DNA from: an uncultured Anaeroplasmataceae bacterium
Lineage (GTDB): Bacteria > Bacillota_I > Bacilli_A > Acholeplasmatales > Anaeroplasmataceae
DNA: 64,000 bases
NCBI GenBank assembly: GCA_949840955.1
Contig: CATKXV010000001.1
Span: 62,001-126,000 of the forward strand
Direction of reading: 5' to 3'
Shown: positions 52,890 to 62,385 of the stretch, piece by piece
Numbering within the stretch: position 1 is the first letter of the stretch
How the letters are laid out: the number at the start of each line of letters is the position of its first letter
Made by a program: the position numbers and the translations under genes
The notes under the pieces: generated by a model
Databases searched by the model: none
What the model saw: only the letters and a program-made list of their open reading frames with translations
What the model was told of the DNA's origin: nothing

Positions 52890-53895
52890 GAACCAAAGAA
52901 AAAGTCTTCGTATAAAGAAACAGGATCAATTGAAGAAAAAAATTGAAAAAAGAGAGAAGAAAATTGAACTTCTAAAGGAAATAGATAAAAACCTTGAGAA
53001 TGTCAGTTTTGAGAAACTTTCCTTGGGAAATAAATCCAATTCTTTATATGTTCAAAACAGTCTAAATCAAATTGAAAGAAAACTGCAAAAATGCAAGAAA
53101 AAATATTATGCCACAGAAAAAAAGGCAAAGGATTCTCGTCCAAAAGCAGTCAAAAAATTAAAGAAAATAGAAGAGAAACTTCTTAAATTGGAAAAGAGCA
53201 CAACCAAAGAAGATGTAAAGCAGCAAAAGAAGTTAGAAAAAATGAGGAAAAAGCATAGCTTATGGGAAAAAATCGCGTCTGAGCATGAAAATCCAAAGGT
53301 TTTAAAGGCATATGCTGACTTCCAGGTAGAACAAGAAAAACAAGTTTATAGGGTAAAAGTTCAAGTTGCTCATTTACGTCATAGGAACAAGGTAACAAAG
53401 GATAGACTTTGGTGGCAGCTTTTATCTAAGGAAGAAAGAAAGGAAAGAAGATCAGACTTGTCCTTTTATACACCTGATGTTCAAGGATACTGGTTTACGC
53501 TACTTAGTGTAGTTGCTGAAATTGTTTATTTGGTATTATTGCTAGGAATTATGGTAAGAACCTTTTGGGTTGGTATTACGATTTTAGTAAATATTGCTTT
53601 TCTATTATTCCTATTTACTATAGCAATCAAAGTAAAAAACTATAAAAAGGCATTTAGCTTTTGTTCTATAGTCTTTGGTGTATATTGTATTGTTCGTATT
53701 ACTTGGGTAATTCAAGGACTTATGGGTGTTGATTTATCTGAAGCAACAATGGTAAAAAGTGGATTTATCTATGGTTGCAATATTTATATGATTCTTGCCT
53801 CTGTATATGTGGGACTTCGTTCCTTATATAAGATAAAACGTCAAGAGATTTATTTAAAAGAGGAAAAAATCTCTAAAATTCAATTGTCAAAGTAG
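52882..53895 (+). CDS. Unrecognised protein with a long coiled coil and C-terminal membrane helices
   Basis: A 337-residue protein. The first 190 residues are extremely rich in Lys and Glu and predicted to form coiled coil (for example KKLKKIEEKLLKLEK). The rest has about four membrane helices, beginning YWFTLLSVVAEIVYLVLLLGI, and a charged tail. The layout suggests a cytoplasmic arm anchored in the membrane, perhaps a scaffold or structural partner of the ABC permease. No family recognised. It overlaps the preceding gene and ends 9 bases before the ATPase gene. Confidence 0.6.
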   Translation: MSENQRKSLRIKKQDQLKKKIEKREKKIELLKEIDKNLENVSFEKLSLGNKSNSLYVQNSLNQIERKLQKCKKKYYATEKKAKDSRPKAVKKLKKIEEKLLKLEKSTTKEDVKQQKKLEKMRKKHSLWEKIASEHENPKVLKAYADFQVEQEKQVYRVKVQVAHLRHRNKVTKDRLWWQLLSKEERKERRSDLSFYTPDVQGYWFTLLSVVAEIVYLVLLLGIMVRTFWVGITILVNIAFLLFLFTIAIKVKNYKKAFSFCSIVFGVYCIVRITWVIQGLMGVDLSEATMVKSGFIYGCNIYMILASVYVGLRSLYKIKRQEIYLKEEKISKIQLSK

Positions 53896-53904
53896 GTGAT
53901 TCTT

Positions 53905-54999
53905 TTGTCAGAGCTAATTTTAAAAAATGTGAACAAAATTTATCCAAATGGTGCACATGCTGTTCATGACTTTAATTTAAATGTAAGGGATGGAGAATTC
54001 ATTGTTCTTGTTGGACCATCCGGATGTGGCAAATCTACAACCCTGCGTATGATTGCTGGTCTAGAAGGAATTTCCTCTGGAGATATGCTGATTGACGGGG
54101 AGCGTGTAAACTCCCTCGCCCCTGTAGATAGAGATGTTGCAATGGTATTTCAAAATTACGCCTTATATTATAACATGAGTGTATATGATAATATTGGAAT
54201 TTCCTTGAAAATAAGGCATGAACAGAAGGATACGATTCATAAAAATGTTAAAGCAGCTGCTGAACGCTTTTCTTTATCTGAATATTTAAATCGTAAGCCT
54301 GCCAATTTATCTGGTGGCCAGAAGCAACGTGTTGCTTTAGGAAGAACTGTTGTTCGTGATCCTAAAATATTTTTAATGGATGAGCCATTATCCAATTTGG
54401 ATGCAAAATTAAGAGAAAAAACAAGAAGTGAAATTGTAAAGCTACAAAAAAGCTTAAATACTACAACCATTTATGTTACGCATGATCAAATCGAGGCAAT
54501 GACAATGGCAGATCGAATTGTTGTTATGTCTATGGGATATGTTCAACAGATTGGAACACCTTTAGAAGTATACAATTATCCAAGTAATCTCTTTGTTGCA
54601 GGATTTATCGGAATGCCTAATATGAACATCATCGATGGTAAAATTGAGGATGGCTATTTCAAATTTGAAGAGTATAAGGTTAAGATTTTAGATAAGGACT
54701 TAAAGAAACTTCAAAAATATAATGGTAAGCATGTGAAGCTAGGAATTCGACCTGAGCATATTGATTGTGATGAGGATATGATGAAGAAATATCCAACTGC
54801 TACTTTTGAATTACCTTTGGACCATGCTGAATTTCTTGGAAAAGAATATTATGTGGAATGTCTATTAAAGGAAGGCTCTATTAGAGCACGTATTAATAGC
54901 AGATATCCTGTTGATGTTGATAAAATTAAAATTGTATTGGATATGAATAAGGTTCATTATTTTGATGCTGAAACAACAAACAGAATAGTGGAGGAATAA
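53905..54999 (+). CDS. ABC transporter ATPase, MsmX/UgpC type
   Basis: A 364-residue ATPase that energises sugar uptake by CUT1-type permeases. Walker A is GPSGCGKST, the signature LSGGQKQR, Walker B FLMDEPLSNLDAKLR and the switch THDQIEAM. The C-terminal 110 residues form the OB-type regulatory domain (KLGIRPEHI). It keeps the family length. TTG 53905 follows AGGTGAT; GTG 53896 sits inside that site. In bacilli one shared ATPase (MsmX) usually serves many sugar transporters and is encoded elsewhere; here it is inside the operon. Confidence 0.92.
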   Translation: MSELILKNVNKIYPNGAHAVHDFNLNVRDGEFIVLVGPSGCGKSTTLRMIAGLEGISSGDMLIDGERVNSLAPVDRDVAMVFQNYALYYNMSVYDNIGISLKIRHEQKDTIHKNVKAAAERFSLSEYLNRKPANLSGGQKQRVALGRTVVRDPKIFLMDEPLSNLDAKLREKTRSEIVKLQKSLNTTTIYVTHDQIEAMTMADRIVVMSMGYVQQIGTPLEVYNYPSNLFVAGFIGMPNMNIIDGKIEDGYFKFEEYKVKILDKDLKKLQKYNGKHVKLGIRPEHIDCDEDMMKKYPTATFELPLDHAEFLGKEYYVECLLKEGSIRARINSRYPVDVDKIKIVLDMNKVHYFDAETTNRIVEE

Positions 55000-55002
55000 A
55001 TC

Positions 55003-55539
55003 ATGGAAGAAAAACAAAAGAAATCAAAAAATTCATTTAGTAAATTCTTCAGTAATTTAGGAGCTAGTTTGAAGAGATTAGGAGCTAGCCTTAAGGATGG
55101 ATTTAAAAATGATCAAAAGCGTATTGCAAAATACATCATATCCTTTACAGCAGTTCTACATTTGATTTTATCCAATATCCAAATTCAAGCTATTAATAAA
55201 TTGACGAATGAAATCTGTGGAATTTATATGTTTATGTTTGTATTAATAGGATTTATATGTCTATTTAATGCAATTCGTTTAAAAACACCTACAGGAAAAA
55301 AGATTATATTTTCAATTATAATGCTAGTTGCTGTTATGGGAGTAGGTGGAATGCTATTAAGCATTTATGTGGATGCTTTATTGCATCAAAATAATGTTAT
55401 GGTTGCCCCTGTAATTAAGGGAATCATCCTATCAATACTTGTTATAGCCTTATATCTATTTGGTTTAGTAGAAACCATTATAGCGTATGCTTTTTATAGA
55501 AAAAACATTAAAAAGGAAGCAAAGAAAGCAGACGCATAG
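55003..55539 (+). CDS. Unrecognised membrane protein in the utilisation operon (178 residues)
   Basis: A basic N-terminal segment contains a short repeat (LGASLKRLGASLKDGF). About four helices follow, near residues 42-62, 74-92, 99-125 and 136-162, then a lysine-rich tail. No family recognised. It starts 3 bases after the ATPase stop and precedes a second small membrane protein, so it belongs to the same transcript. A role in transporter assembly or in a separate uptake step is a guess. Confidence 0.6.
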   Translation: MEEKQKKSKNSFSKFFSNLGASLKRLGASLKDGFKNDQKRIAKYIISFTAVLHLILSNIQIQAINKLTNEICGIYMFMFVLIGFICLFNAIRLKTPTGKKIIFSIIMLVAVMGVGGMLLSIYVDALLHQNNVMVAPVIKGIILSILVIALYLFGLVETIIAYAFYRKNIKKEAKKADA

Positions 55540-55563
55540 CATAAAGAAAAGGAACGTGAAACT

Positions 55564-56136
55564 ATGAAAGAAGAAAGAAATTTGCCAGAACCAGCTGAAA
55601 AGAAAAAAAGCATATTATCAAAGATTCCTGATGGAGTAAAGGTTGAATTTTTCCGTTGGTGGTTTGTTGGTGCAATATGCTTCTTTATAGCATGGGGTAC
55701 CAATTTAGGTAAAAACGACCCGTTTGATTTAATCTTTGTTTTGGCGCTTGTTATTTCTTTAGGGCATATTTTCATTTTTAATCCAATCGTATATGGAATG
55801 TTTGACATTAAACGAAATGGTAAAATAGTAAATAAAAAAATAAATGAACGTCATATATGGGAGGGAGCACTTCTTAAGACATTTGATTTCTTTATGTGTC
55901 TTGTTGTAAGTATTTTAGTCTATGCAACCTATGAATGTATCAATCGCTTAATTATACATTTTGGAAATATGTCTAGTACTACAGTCCCGTTTCCTGTTGA
56001 GCCATTTGGCTATGCTACATTGTTTTTAGTTTTCTATCTTATCATTTCTTTTATTGTAAATAAAATTATATTACTATGCTCTTATATCCAAAGAAAAAGA
56101 GTTGAAAAAAAGAATTTAAAAGAGGAAGAGAGTTGA
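55564..56136 (+). CDS. Unrecognised membrane protein in the utilisation operon (190 residues)
   Basis: About four helices lie between charged ends. The first follows PDGVKVEFFRWWFVGAICFFIAWG; later ones cover residues about 60-80, 107-130 and 148-175. The C-terminus is rich in Lys and Glu. No family recognised. The start lies 24 bases after the preceding gene with AAGGAA upstream, and its stop is 4 bases before the first lyase gene. It is one of five such membrane proteins mixed with the ABC transporter genes. Confidence 0.6.
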   Translation: MKEERNLPEPAEKKKSILSKIPDGVKVEFFRWWFVGAICFFIAWGTNLGKNDPFDLIFVLALVISLGHIFIFNPIVYGMFDIKRNGKIVNKKINERHIWEGALLKTFDFFMCLVVSILVYATYECINRLIIHFGNMSSTTVPFPVEPFGYATLFLVFYLIISFIVNKIILLCSYIQRKRVEKKNLKEEES

Positions 56137-56140
56137 TGCT

Positions 56141-58192
56141 ATGCGTGACTTATTTTTTATTAAAGATTTGTTGCAGCTAAGGGAGGAAATAAAAGGCAAA
56201 AAGAAACTCCAATACTATCATCTTATGGATCAATGTGATCGATATGAAGTGATGCATATCCCTATTGAACCACCAAAGGAAAGTACAACCTATTTTTGCC
56301 AAGCCATTTTAAATTTATCTTTGATGTATTTGATTAGTGAAGAACCAAAGTATTTGGCAAATTCACTTCGATTTATTCGAACTGTGTGCGCTTATCCGTA
56401 TTGGGGAAATGCCCATTTGGTGAATGTTGATTTAAGTGCATCCTGGATTATGTTTGGCTTATCTACAGCCTACAATTGGTTATATGATAGCTTAGAAGAA
56501 GAGGATAGAAGCCTGATTCTAAATAAGCTTATCTACCAATCTAATCTTATGTATGAGTATAAATTAGCCAATGCAAATCAAGGATGGGCTACGAATTATT
56601 ATCAAAACCATAATTGGATTAATATGACAGGCTTGGCCTGCTGTGGTTATGCAATAATGAAGGAATATCCTCAAGCAAAAAATTATATTCTATCCGCCAA
56701 AGAAAACTTTAGCAAAGTATTTTCTTATATGCCCGAGGATGGATCAGATTATGAGGGAGTGACCTATTGGCGATATGGTGTTTTATGGCTTTTCATTTAT
56801 GCTGATTTGATGAAGGATAGAGAAAATATAGATTATTTTAAAGTCTCTGATTTTTTAAAGAACACGGTAGATTATCGAATATATCAGTCGGCAAGTGAAT
56901 TGCGAAAGCAATTGAATTTTGGAGATTGTCATGATAGATATTCATCTCATTCAGCAGCAATTTATTATAAAGCAGCTAGGGAATATCACAATGGCTATGC
57001 CCAAAAGCTTGGGAATTTGGTTGTTGGTCATTTTGCCTATGAAGAGCAATATCAGTCAAAAATTAAACCTGGATTGTTACCAGAAGCATGGCTAGAGATT
57101 TTATGGTATGATCCAAATGTTCCAGAATTGAATTTGAGTGAACTACCTCATGTGAAGAAGTTTGATGACTTAGGATTGATTTCTATAAGAACTGGTTTTC
57201 ATAAGGACTCTACTGTATTTTCCTTCAAGTGTGGTTATCCAGGAGGGAAGAAGCAATTTTCTACAGGAATAGATCTTTGGCAAAAGGAGAAAAAATGGAT
57301 TCTTTCCTTATCCCATCATCATCCAGACAATCTATCCTATATTCTTACTAAGGGACATTCATATATGGCTATAGATGATGGATATAATCGAAATATCTTA
57401 CCAACCCATCATAATACCTTGTTGGTGGATAGAAAATTTGCAGATATTGAGAATAAAAATGATGTTTATGTCGATGCACTTAAAAAAAGGCTAGAGCAAT
57501 ATCCTAATTATAATCCTATGGAGTATTATGGAACCATAGATTATTTTCATTCGAATGGCTCAATCACCTTATTTAAGGCTAGCAACACCAATATTTATCC
57601 ATTAGATTTAAAAATGAAGAATGTTAGTAGAATGGTTCTGACAGATCAACTTGATTTTATTCTTTTTATCAATGATTTTGAAAGTGAGCAGTTCCATCAA
57701 TATCAAAGTATACTCAATACAGATGTAGAAGCAAGAAGAATAAATTCCAATCAATTCTTAATTCAAAATGGATTAGAAAAATTTTCTTACTATACATTTT
57801 CAGAGGGTTCCCTAAAGCATGAACAATTTGTACAAGAGGTTTCTAGTGTTATGACGACCCAAGAGCCAGATAAAAAATGTATTGTTCATATGAACACTCT
57901 GCTAACAGAAAACGAGCTTCCAAGCCTACAGCATAGGCATTTAGAGCTCATCTGCTTTACTCAGGATAAGGTTACATTTGAAAAGGACATCTTATCCATA
58001 GGAGAAAAGCATAAAGTATATTTTAGTTCAAAGGAAGAACTTAGCTTTGATGGTGATTTTGCTTATTTAAATTTAGATAAGGGGAAGGTGGCTTTGGCTA
58101 ATGGAACCTCCCTTTCCTATAAAGGTATTAAAATGAATAAAAAAACAAAACAATGTATGATATGGGGTGATAAAGATGCAATACTTAAATAA
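56141..58192 (+). CDS. Heparinase II/III-superfamily polysaccharide lyase (first of two)
   Basis: A 683-residue protein with an N-terminal (alpha/alpha) toroid domain and C-terminal beta-sandwich, the layout of heparinase II/III-type lyases that cleave uronate-containing chains by beta-elimination. Visible markers are YYQNHNWINMTGLACCGYA, DYEGVTYWRYGV (tyrosine candidates), LNFGDCHDRYSS and the LSHHHPDNLSYIL histidine motif. There is no signal peptide, so it seems to act inside the cell on imported oligosaccharides. The exact PL family and substrate (glycosaminoglycan, alginate or other) cannot be fixed by eye. It overlaps the next lyase gene by 17 bases. Confidence 0.8.
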   Translation: MRDLFFIKDLLQLREEIKGKKKLQYYHLMDQCDRYEVMHIPIEPPKESTTYFCQAILNLSLMYLISEEPKYLANSLRFIRTVCAYPYWGNAHLVNVDLSASWIMFGLSTAYNWLYDSLEEEDRSLILNKLIYQSNLMYEYKLANANQGWATNYYQNHNWINMTGLACCGYAIMKEYPQAKNYILSAKENFSKVFSYMPEDGSDYEGVTYWRYGVLWLFIYADLMKDRENIDYFKVSDFLKNTVDYRIYQSASELRKQLNFGDCHDRYSSHSAAIYYKAAREYHNGYAQKLGNLVVGHFAYEEQYQSKIKPGLLPEAWLEILWYDPNVPELNLSELPHVKKFDDLGLISIRTGFHKDSTVFSFKCGYPGGKKQFSTGIDLWQKEKKWILSLSHHHPDNLSYILTKGHSYMAIDDGYNRNILPTHHNTLLVDRKFADIENKNDVYVDALKKRLEQYPNYNPMEYYGTIDYFHSNGSITLFKASNTNIYPLDLKMKNVSRMVLTDQLDFILFINDFESEQFHQYQSILNTDVEARRINSNQFLIQNGLEKFSYYTFSEGSLKHEQFVQEVSSVMTTQEPDKKCIVHMNTLLTENELPSLQHRHLELICFTQDKVTFEKDILSIGEKHKVYFSSKEELSFDGDFAYLNLDKGKVALANGTSLSYKGIKMNKKTKQCMIWGDKDAILK

Positions 58193-60071
58193 AAATTATG
58201 TAGCTTCTATCGATGCGAATTCAAATTTCAAATATGCGATATGTAAGATACAAAAGGAAGTTGATGAATTTGCGAAGGATTTTAAGGATGATCCAGCGCA
58301 TACAAGTGAATGGGGACATAGCTATTTTTGTGATTATGATGGTGGAAGATTAATATTTGATATTAAAAAGCCACATACACATAAATGCTCTGTTTGTGGT
58401 AAAGAGTTTTCTAATGAGCTTTATGATGGAGTTTGGACTTATTTTTACCGAAACCAAGCAATTTTAACGATTTGGAAGGCTGCTGGTGTATATGCCTACA
58501 ATAAGGATAAAAAATATTTGGAAATCATTAAGAACATCATGGGCTTTTATGCAGAAAACTATACAAAGTTTAAGATTCATAATAAAGAGCGTGGTGTGTT
58601 TGATTCCTATGAAACAATGAAGTGGGGCTGTGGAAGAATCCTTCCACAGGGGTTAAATGAATCTATTATAACCATAAGAATGATCCAAGCCTTAGAAATT
58701 GTAAAAGATGATTTGAATCAGGAATTCTTAGATTATGTATATGAGCATTTATTTAAAGAAATTTATCTTTTGTTAAAGCCACAGGTCAATGCGATTCATA
58801 ATATACGATGCTGGAATAATTGTGCAATAGGATTAATCGGACTATTCTTCCAAGATAAAGAAATGATATCCTTTGCTTTTGAAGGCCCTTACAATATTCG
58901 CAAGCAAATTGATGAGGGTGTTACAGCAGATGGCTTTTGGTATGAAGGGTCTATCCATTACAATTTCTTTACCTTAGAAGGGATTACACCTCTAATTCTA
59001 TTTAGTGAAATTTATCAGTATGATTTTGGTAAAGAGCAAAAGGAAAAGGTAAAGCATATGTTTATCAGCGCATATCATTATGCCTTTGATAATCAGTATT
59101 TTCCAAATCCAAATGATGGTTGGCCAAGCATTAATTTGAAGACATATAGCTATATTTATCATATGGCGGCTAAGGTTTATGGAGAAGATAGTGAAATTGG
59201 AAATATTTTGAAAAATATTGAAAATTCAGCTCTACCAAGAACTACGTTACCTTTATCTAAGCCATATTATATCGATAATGAAATTGCTTATGAAAGATTA
59301 CTTTTAAATACAGATTATGATTTAGCTAAGTATTCTTTATTACCTCATGAAACTAAAAATTTCCCGAAATCTAATTTTGCGATTCTTAGAGCGGGTGGTA
59401 TGAATGCCTTTGTTAAATATGGATTAAATGGTCCATCTCATGCTCATCCAGATTTAATTAATTTAGAAATTATGTATAAGAATCATCGAATAAGTCGAGA
59501 TTTATCGAATCCGGGTTATGTTGCAAGATTGTGCAATGAATGGCACAAAACATCTCTTGCTCATAACACAGTTATAAGAAATGGAGAGAGTGTTCTATCT
59601 AGGAATCCTGGAATTACCTTAGAGTATGATCCTACACATATCCTATGTGAAGCGGACCAAACCTATCCTGGAGTTACCTATGTTCGTGATGTGAAAATTT
59701 CTCCAAGCACGGTTGAGGATACTTTCTTAGTTCATGCAGAAGAGGAAGCTATATTTGATTATGTATTCCATTTGGAGTCAGAAATCCATGTAGATAATGA
59801 TTATGTATGTGAGCCTGCAGAATTGGGTTTCAATTCCCATGGCTATCAGCATGTACTTGAAACACATCGGATCATCACAAAGAGTAAAGCCATTACCTTT
59901 ACAGCAAAGGTAGATAATTTAAATATTCGTATCGTGCTTTGCTTAAACAATAAGGAACTCTTTATATTAAAAACAATGGATAATCCAGTCAATATTACGC
60001 GTACAACTTTCCTTTTAAGAGAAAAGGGGAAAGAGGTAAAATATAATTTACGTTTAGAAATGGAGGAGTAA
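58176..60071 (+). CDS. Heparinase II/III-superfamily polysaccharide lyase (second of two)
   Basis: A 631-residue lyase of the same superfamily, distinct from its neighbour. Near residues 68-80 it has a small HKCSVCGKEF metal-binding-like knuckle. The toroid domain shows IRCWNNCAIGLIGL and DGFWYEGSIHYNFF, and the C-terminal sandwich begins with NGPSHAHPDLINLEI, the histidine motif shared with oligo-alginate and heparin lyases. No signal peptide. ATG 58176 is chosen from GGGGTGAT at 58164-58171. The kdgF-type cupin starts 1 base after its stop. Confidence 0.82.
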   Translation: MQYLNKNYVASIDANSNFKYAICKIQKEVDEFAKDFKDDPAHTSEWGHSYFCDYDGGRLIFDIKKPHTHKCSVCGKEFSNELYDGVWTYFYRNQAILTIWKAAGVYAYNKDKKYLEIIKNIMGFYAENYTKFKIHNKERGVFDSYETMKWGCGRILPQGLNESIITIRMIQALEIVKDDLNQEFLDYVYEHLFKEIYLLLKPQVNAIHNIRCWNNCAIGLIGLFFQDKEMISFAFEGPYNIRKQIDEGVTADGFWYEGSIHYNFFTLEGITPLILFSEIYQYDFGKEQKEKVKHMFISAYHYAFDNQYFPNPNDGWPSINLKTYSYIYHMAAKVYGEDSEIGNILKNIENSALPRTTLPLSKPYYIDNEIAYERLLLNTDYDLAKYSLLPHETKNFPKSNFAILRAGGMNAFVKYGLNGPSHAHPDLINLEIMYKNHRISRDLSNPGYVARLCNEWHKTSLAHNTVIRNGESVLSRNPGITLEYDPTHILCEADQTYPGVTYVRDVKISPSTVEDTFLVHAEEEAIFDYVFHLESEIHVDNDYVCEPAELGFNSHGYQHVLETHRIITKSKAITFTAKVDNLNIRIVLCLNNKELFILKTMDNPVNITRTTFLLREKGKEVKYNLRLEMEE

Positions 60072-60072
60072 A

Positions 60073-60411
60073 ATGGGAAAAATTCAGCACTATTTTTTAG
60101 ACAAGGACTATGAATATGAGGAAGTAGATCCAGGTGTATTTCGTAAGGTAGTTGCTCATAATGACAATTTGATGATTTGCCATTTGCACTTTTTAAAAGG
60201 AGCTGAGGGCAAGCTTCATGAGCATTTTCATGATCAATGTACCTATATCATTTCTGGAAAATTCGAATTCAATATTGGAGGAGAAAAGCAAATCATTGGT
60301 CCTGGAGACTCTACCTATAAGGAGCCACACATTGTTCATGGTGCCGTGTGTTTAGAAGAAGGAGAATTACTTGATATCTTCACACCAGAAAGAAAAGATT
60401 TTTTAAAATAG
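60073..60411 (+). CDS. kdgF: KdgF-type cupin (unsaturated uronate linearisation)
   Basis: A 112-residue single-domain cupin. The metal-binding histidines are visible in GKLHEHFHDQCTYIISGKFEF and in EPHIVHGAV. Size and sequence match KdgF, which converts 4,5-unsaturated monouronates to open keto forms in pectin and alginate breakdown. It lies directly between two lyase/SDR genes, the right place for this step between hydrolase and reductase. The ribosome-binding site is GGAGGAG. Other small cupins exist, so the symbol rests partly on context. Confidence 0.8.
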   Translation: MGKIQHYFLDKDYEYEEVDPGVFRKVVAHNDNLMICHLHFLKGAEGKLHEHFHDQCTYIISGKFEFNIGGEKQIIGPGDSTYKEPHIVHGAVCLEEGELLDIFTPERKDFLK

Positions 60412-60425
60412 AAAGGATGAATAAA

Positions 60426-61175
60426 ATGAAAAAAGTAGTAATTATTACAGGTGGAACTGGTGGAATTGGTTCTGCCATCGCAAGAGTATTAGGAAAGGCA
60501 GGCTGGTCTATTGCCTTAAATGGAATTGATGATGTAGCTGCAAAAACAGTTATGGAGGATTTAAAGTCTTTAAAGGTTGATGCGAAATATTATCATTTTG
60601 ATGTAACCAAAGAGGAAGAGGTTAATGCAGGTGTAGCACAAATCGTAGCTGATTTTGGACAAGTTGATGCATTAATTAACAATGCAGGTGGTCTAGGTGG
60701 TCGTTCCCGTTTTGAAACAATGACTACAGAATTTTATCGTAGTGTATTAGCATTGAATCTAGATTCTGCATTCTTTATGTCTAGAGCATGTATTCCTCAT
60801 TTAAAGAATTCAAGCTGTCCATCTATCATAAATTTCTCATCTAATGCAGGCTGGAACGCAGGTGGTCCTGGTGCAGGTGTATATGGTACTTCAAAGGCAG
60901 CTATTGTTGTATTTACTAGAGCATTGGCTAAGGATTTGGCTGAATATAAGATTCGTTGTAATGCTGTATCTCCTGGTACAATTGATACACCATTCCATGA
61001 CAATATTAAGAAAACAAATCCAGCACTTTTTGAATCATGGAAGAATAATATTTTAATGAAGAGATTTGGACAGCCAGAGGAGGTTGCAACTGTTGTTGAA
61101 TTCTTATTAAGTGATAAGGCTTCCTTCATTACTGGTGAAGTTGTTCAAATTAATGGTGGACAGGATTTGTTATAA
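60426..61175 (+). CDS. Short-chain dehydrogenase, KduD/keto-uronate reductase type
   Basis: A 249-residue SDR. The nucleotide motif is TGGTGGIG, then NNAGG, the catalytic serine in INFSSNAG and YGTSK for the Tyr-Lys pair. By context it should reduce a keto-uronate (2,5-diketo-3-deoxygluconate type or 4-deoxy-hexoseulose uronate) made after KdgF, as KduD or alginate DEH reductases do. The sequence alone does not fix the substrate. ATG 60426 follows GAAAGG; an ATG at 60417 overlaps that site. Confidence 0.85.
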   Translation: MKKVVIITGGTGGIGSAIARVLGKAGWSIALNGIDDVAAKTVMEDLKSLKVDAKYYHFDVTKEEEVNAGVAQIVADFGQVDALINNAGGLGGRSRFETMTTEFYRSVLALNLDSAFFMSRACIPHLKNSSCPSIINFSSNAGWNAGGPGAGVYGTSKAAIVVFTRALAKDLAEYKIRCNAVSPGTIDTPFHDNIKKTNPALFESWKNNILMKRFGQPEEVATVVEFLLSDKASFITGEVVQINGGQDLL

Positions 61176-61176
61176 G

Positions 61177-62337
61177 ATGGATTTCTTTAAGGATGCTGTT
61201 TGCTATGATCCTGTGAATTATTATTTGCTTTTGGAAAAAAAGGATTTGCTTACGTTAAAGAGCAAGCTCACACAGGAGCAGGCAAAGCAGTTTGAGGAAA
61301 AATTGAAGGGGATACATAAATCCTATAGAGAAGAAAAATTGAGTGTGATATATAAAAAGCATCCACTTCCTGGAATGGATAAAAAGGATTATGTGTCCTT
61401 AGCTACCTATTATTGGCCAAATCCAAATACAGAGGATGGGCTTCCCTATATTTCAAAGGATGGAGAAGCCAACCCTTTAGGAAAAGAATATGATAAGGAT
61501 AAATTAAGGGAATTAGCCTTTATCACATATTATCAGTCCTTGTTATATTATCTTACAGATAATCCAGCCTATTATAGTGCTTTAAAGGATAATGTCCAAT
61601 ATTTTCTATTAGATGAGGAAACAGGAATGAATCCGAATTTAGAGCATGCTCAAATGATTTTAGGTAAGAATTTGGGTAGAGGAATTGGTATCATTGATTT
61701 TACTGCAAACTTTACCTATCCTTTACGCTTAATCAAACTTCTGTATGATATGGGCTATATTGAAGAAGAATTTTATCAAAGGCTTGCAGAATGGGTTAGA
61801 GCCTTAGGTCTATGGATGGAATCCTCTGCCCATGGTCTAGAGGAAAAATATGCGAGAAATAATCATGGAATCTTTTATGATCTAGGCTTGGCTTGCATAT
61901 ATGATTATCTAAATGAGCCACAGAGGCTAGCACCCTTAGTTTACCAAATGATTGAATATCGCTTGTCGGAGCAAATTCAACCTGATGGAAGTATGCCTGT
62001 AGAAAATAATCGTACAAAATCTAAAAATTATTCGTTGATGGCTGTGAAGGGCATCTATGATTTTAATACAATAGTGAAGGAATATGGATTTGATCTATAT
62101 CAAATAAGGAATTGGTACTATCGTAGTGTAGATTTTGATTTAAAGGAAGCCCTTCAATTTATATTCCTACGATTGGTTCAAAAGAAAATCCCTTGGAATT
62201 TTAAGCAGATCATCCCCTTTGATGAGGCGACACTATTGCCTTTGATTATTGAAAGTAAGAAGCAACTATTTTCAATTGATGATGATATAATCACACAATT
62301 TCATATGGTATGTGACCTTTTAACCTTATTTTTATGA
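61177..62337 (+). CDS. Alginate-lyase-family (alpha-toroid) protein
   Basis: A 386-residue protein matching the alginate_lyase domain found in PL5- and PL38-type enzymes. Diagnostic stretches are DYVSLATYYWPNPNTEDGLPYI, NPLGKEYDKDKLRELAF, LEHAQMILGKNLGRGIGIIDF and ARNNHGIFYDLG, the last holding the Asn-His pair likely in the active site. There is no signal peptide, unlike most exported family members. It starts 1 base after the SDR stop and ends the operon; its own ribosome-binding site is weak. It could act on glucuronate- or mannuronate-containing chains; the substrate is unproven. Confidence 0.82.
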   Translation: MDFFKDAVCYDPVNYYLLLEKKDLLTLKSKLTQEQAKQFEEKLKGIHKSYREEKLSVIYKKHPLPGMDKKDYVSLATYYWPNPNTEDGLPYISKDGEANPLGKEYDKDKLRELAFITYYQSLLYYLTDNPAYYSALKDNVQYFLLDEETGMNPNLEHAQMILGKNLGRGIGIIDFTANFTYPLRLIKLLYDMGYIEEEFYQRLAEWVRALGLWMESSAHGLEEKYARNNHGIFYDLGLACIYDYLNEPQRLAPLVYQMIEYRLSEQIQPDGSMPVENNRTKSKNYSLMAVKGIYDFNTIVKEYGFDLYQIRNWYYRSVDFDLKEALQFIFLRLVQKKIPWNFKQIIPFDEATLLPLIIESKKQLFSIDDDIITQFHMVCDLLTLFL

Positions 62338-62356
62338 GATAAAATGTCATATGAAT

Positions 62357-62385
62357 TTGACTCTACTTTCATATTTTGATATAAT
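62357..62385 (+). promoter_or_regulatory. Sigma-A promoter for the IclR regulator
   Basis: TTGACT (62357-62362), 17 bases and TATAAT (62380-62385). The spacer holds the left arm of the inverted repeat described in the next entry. Confidence 0.85.
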
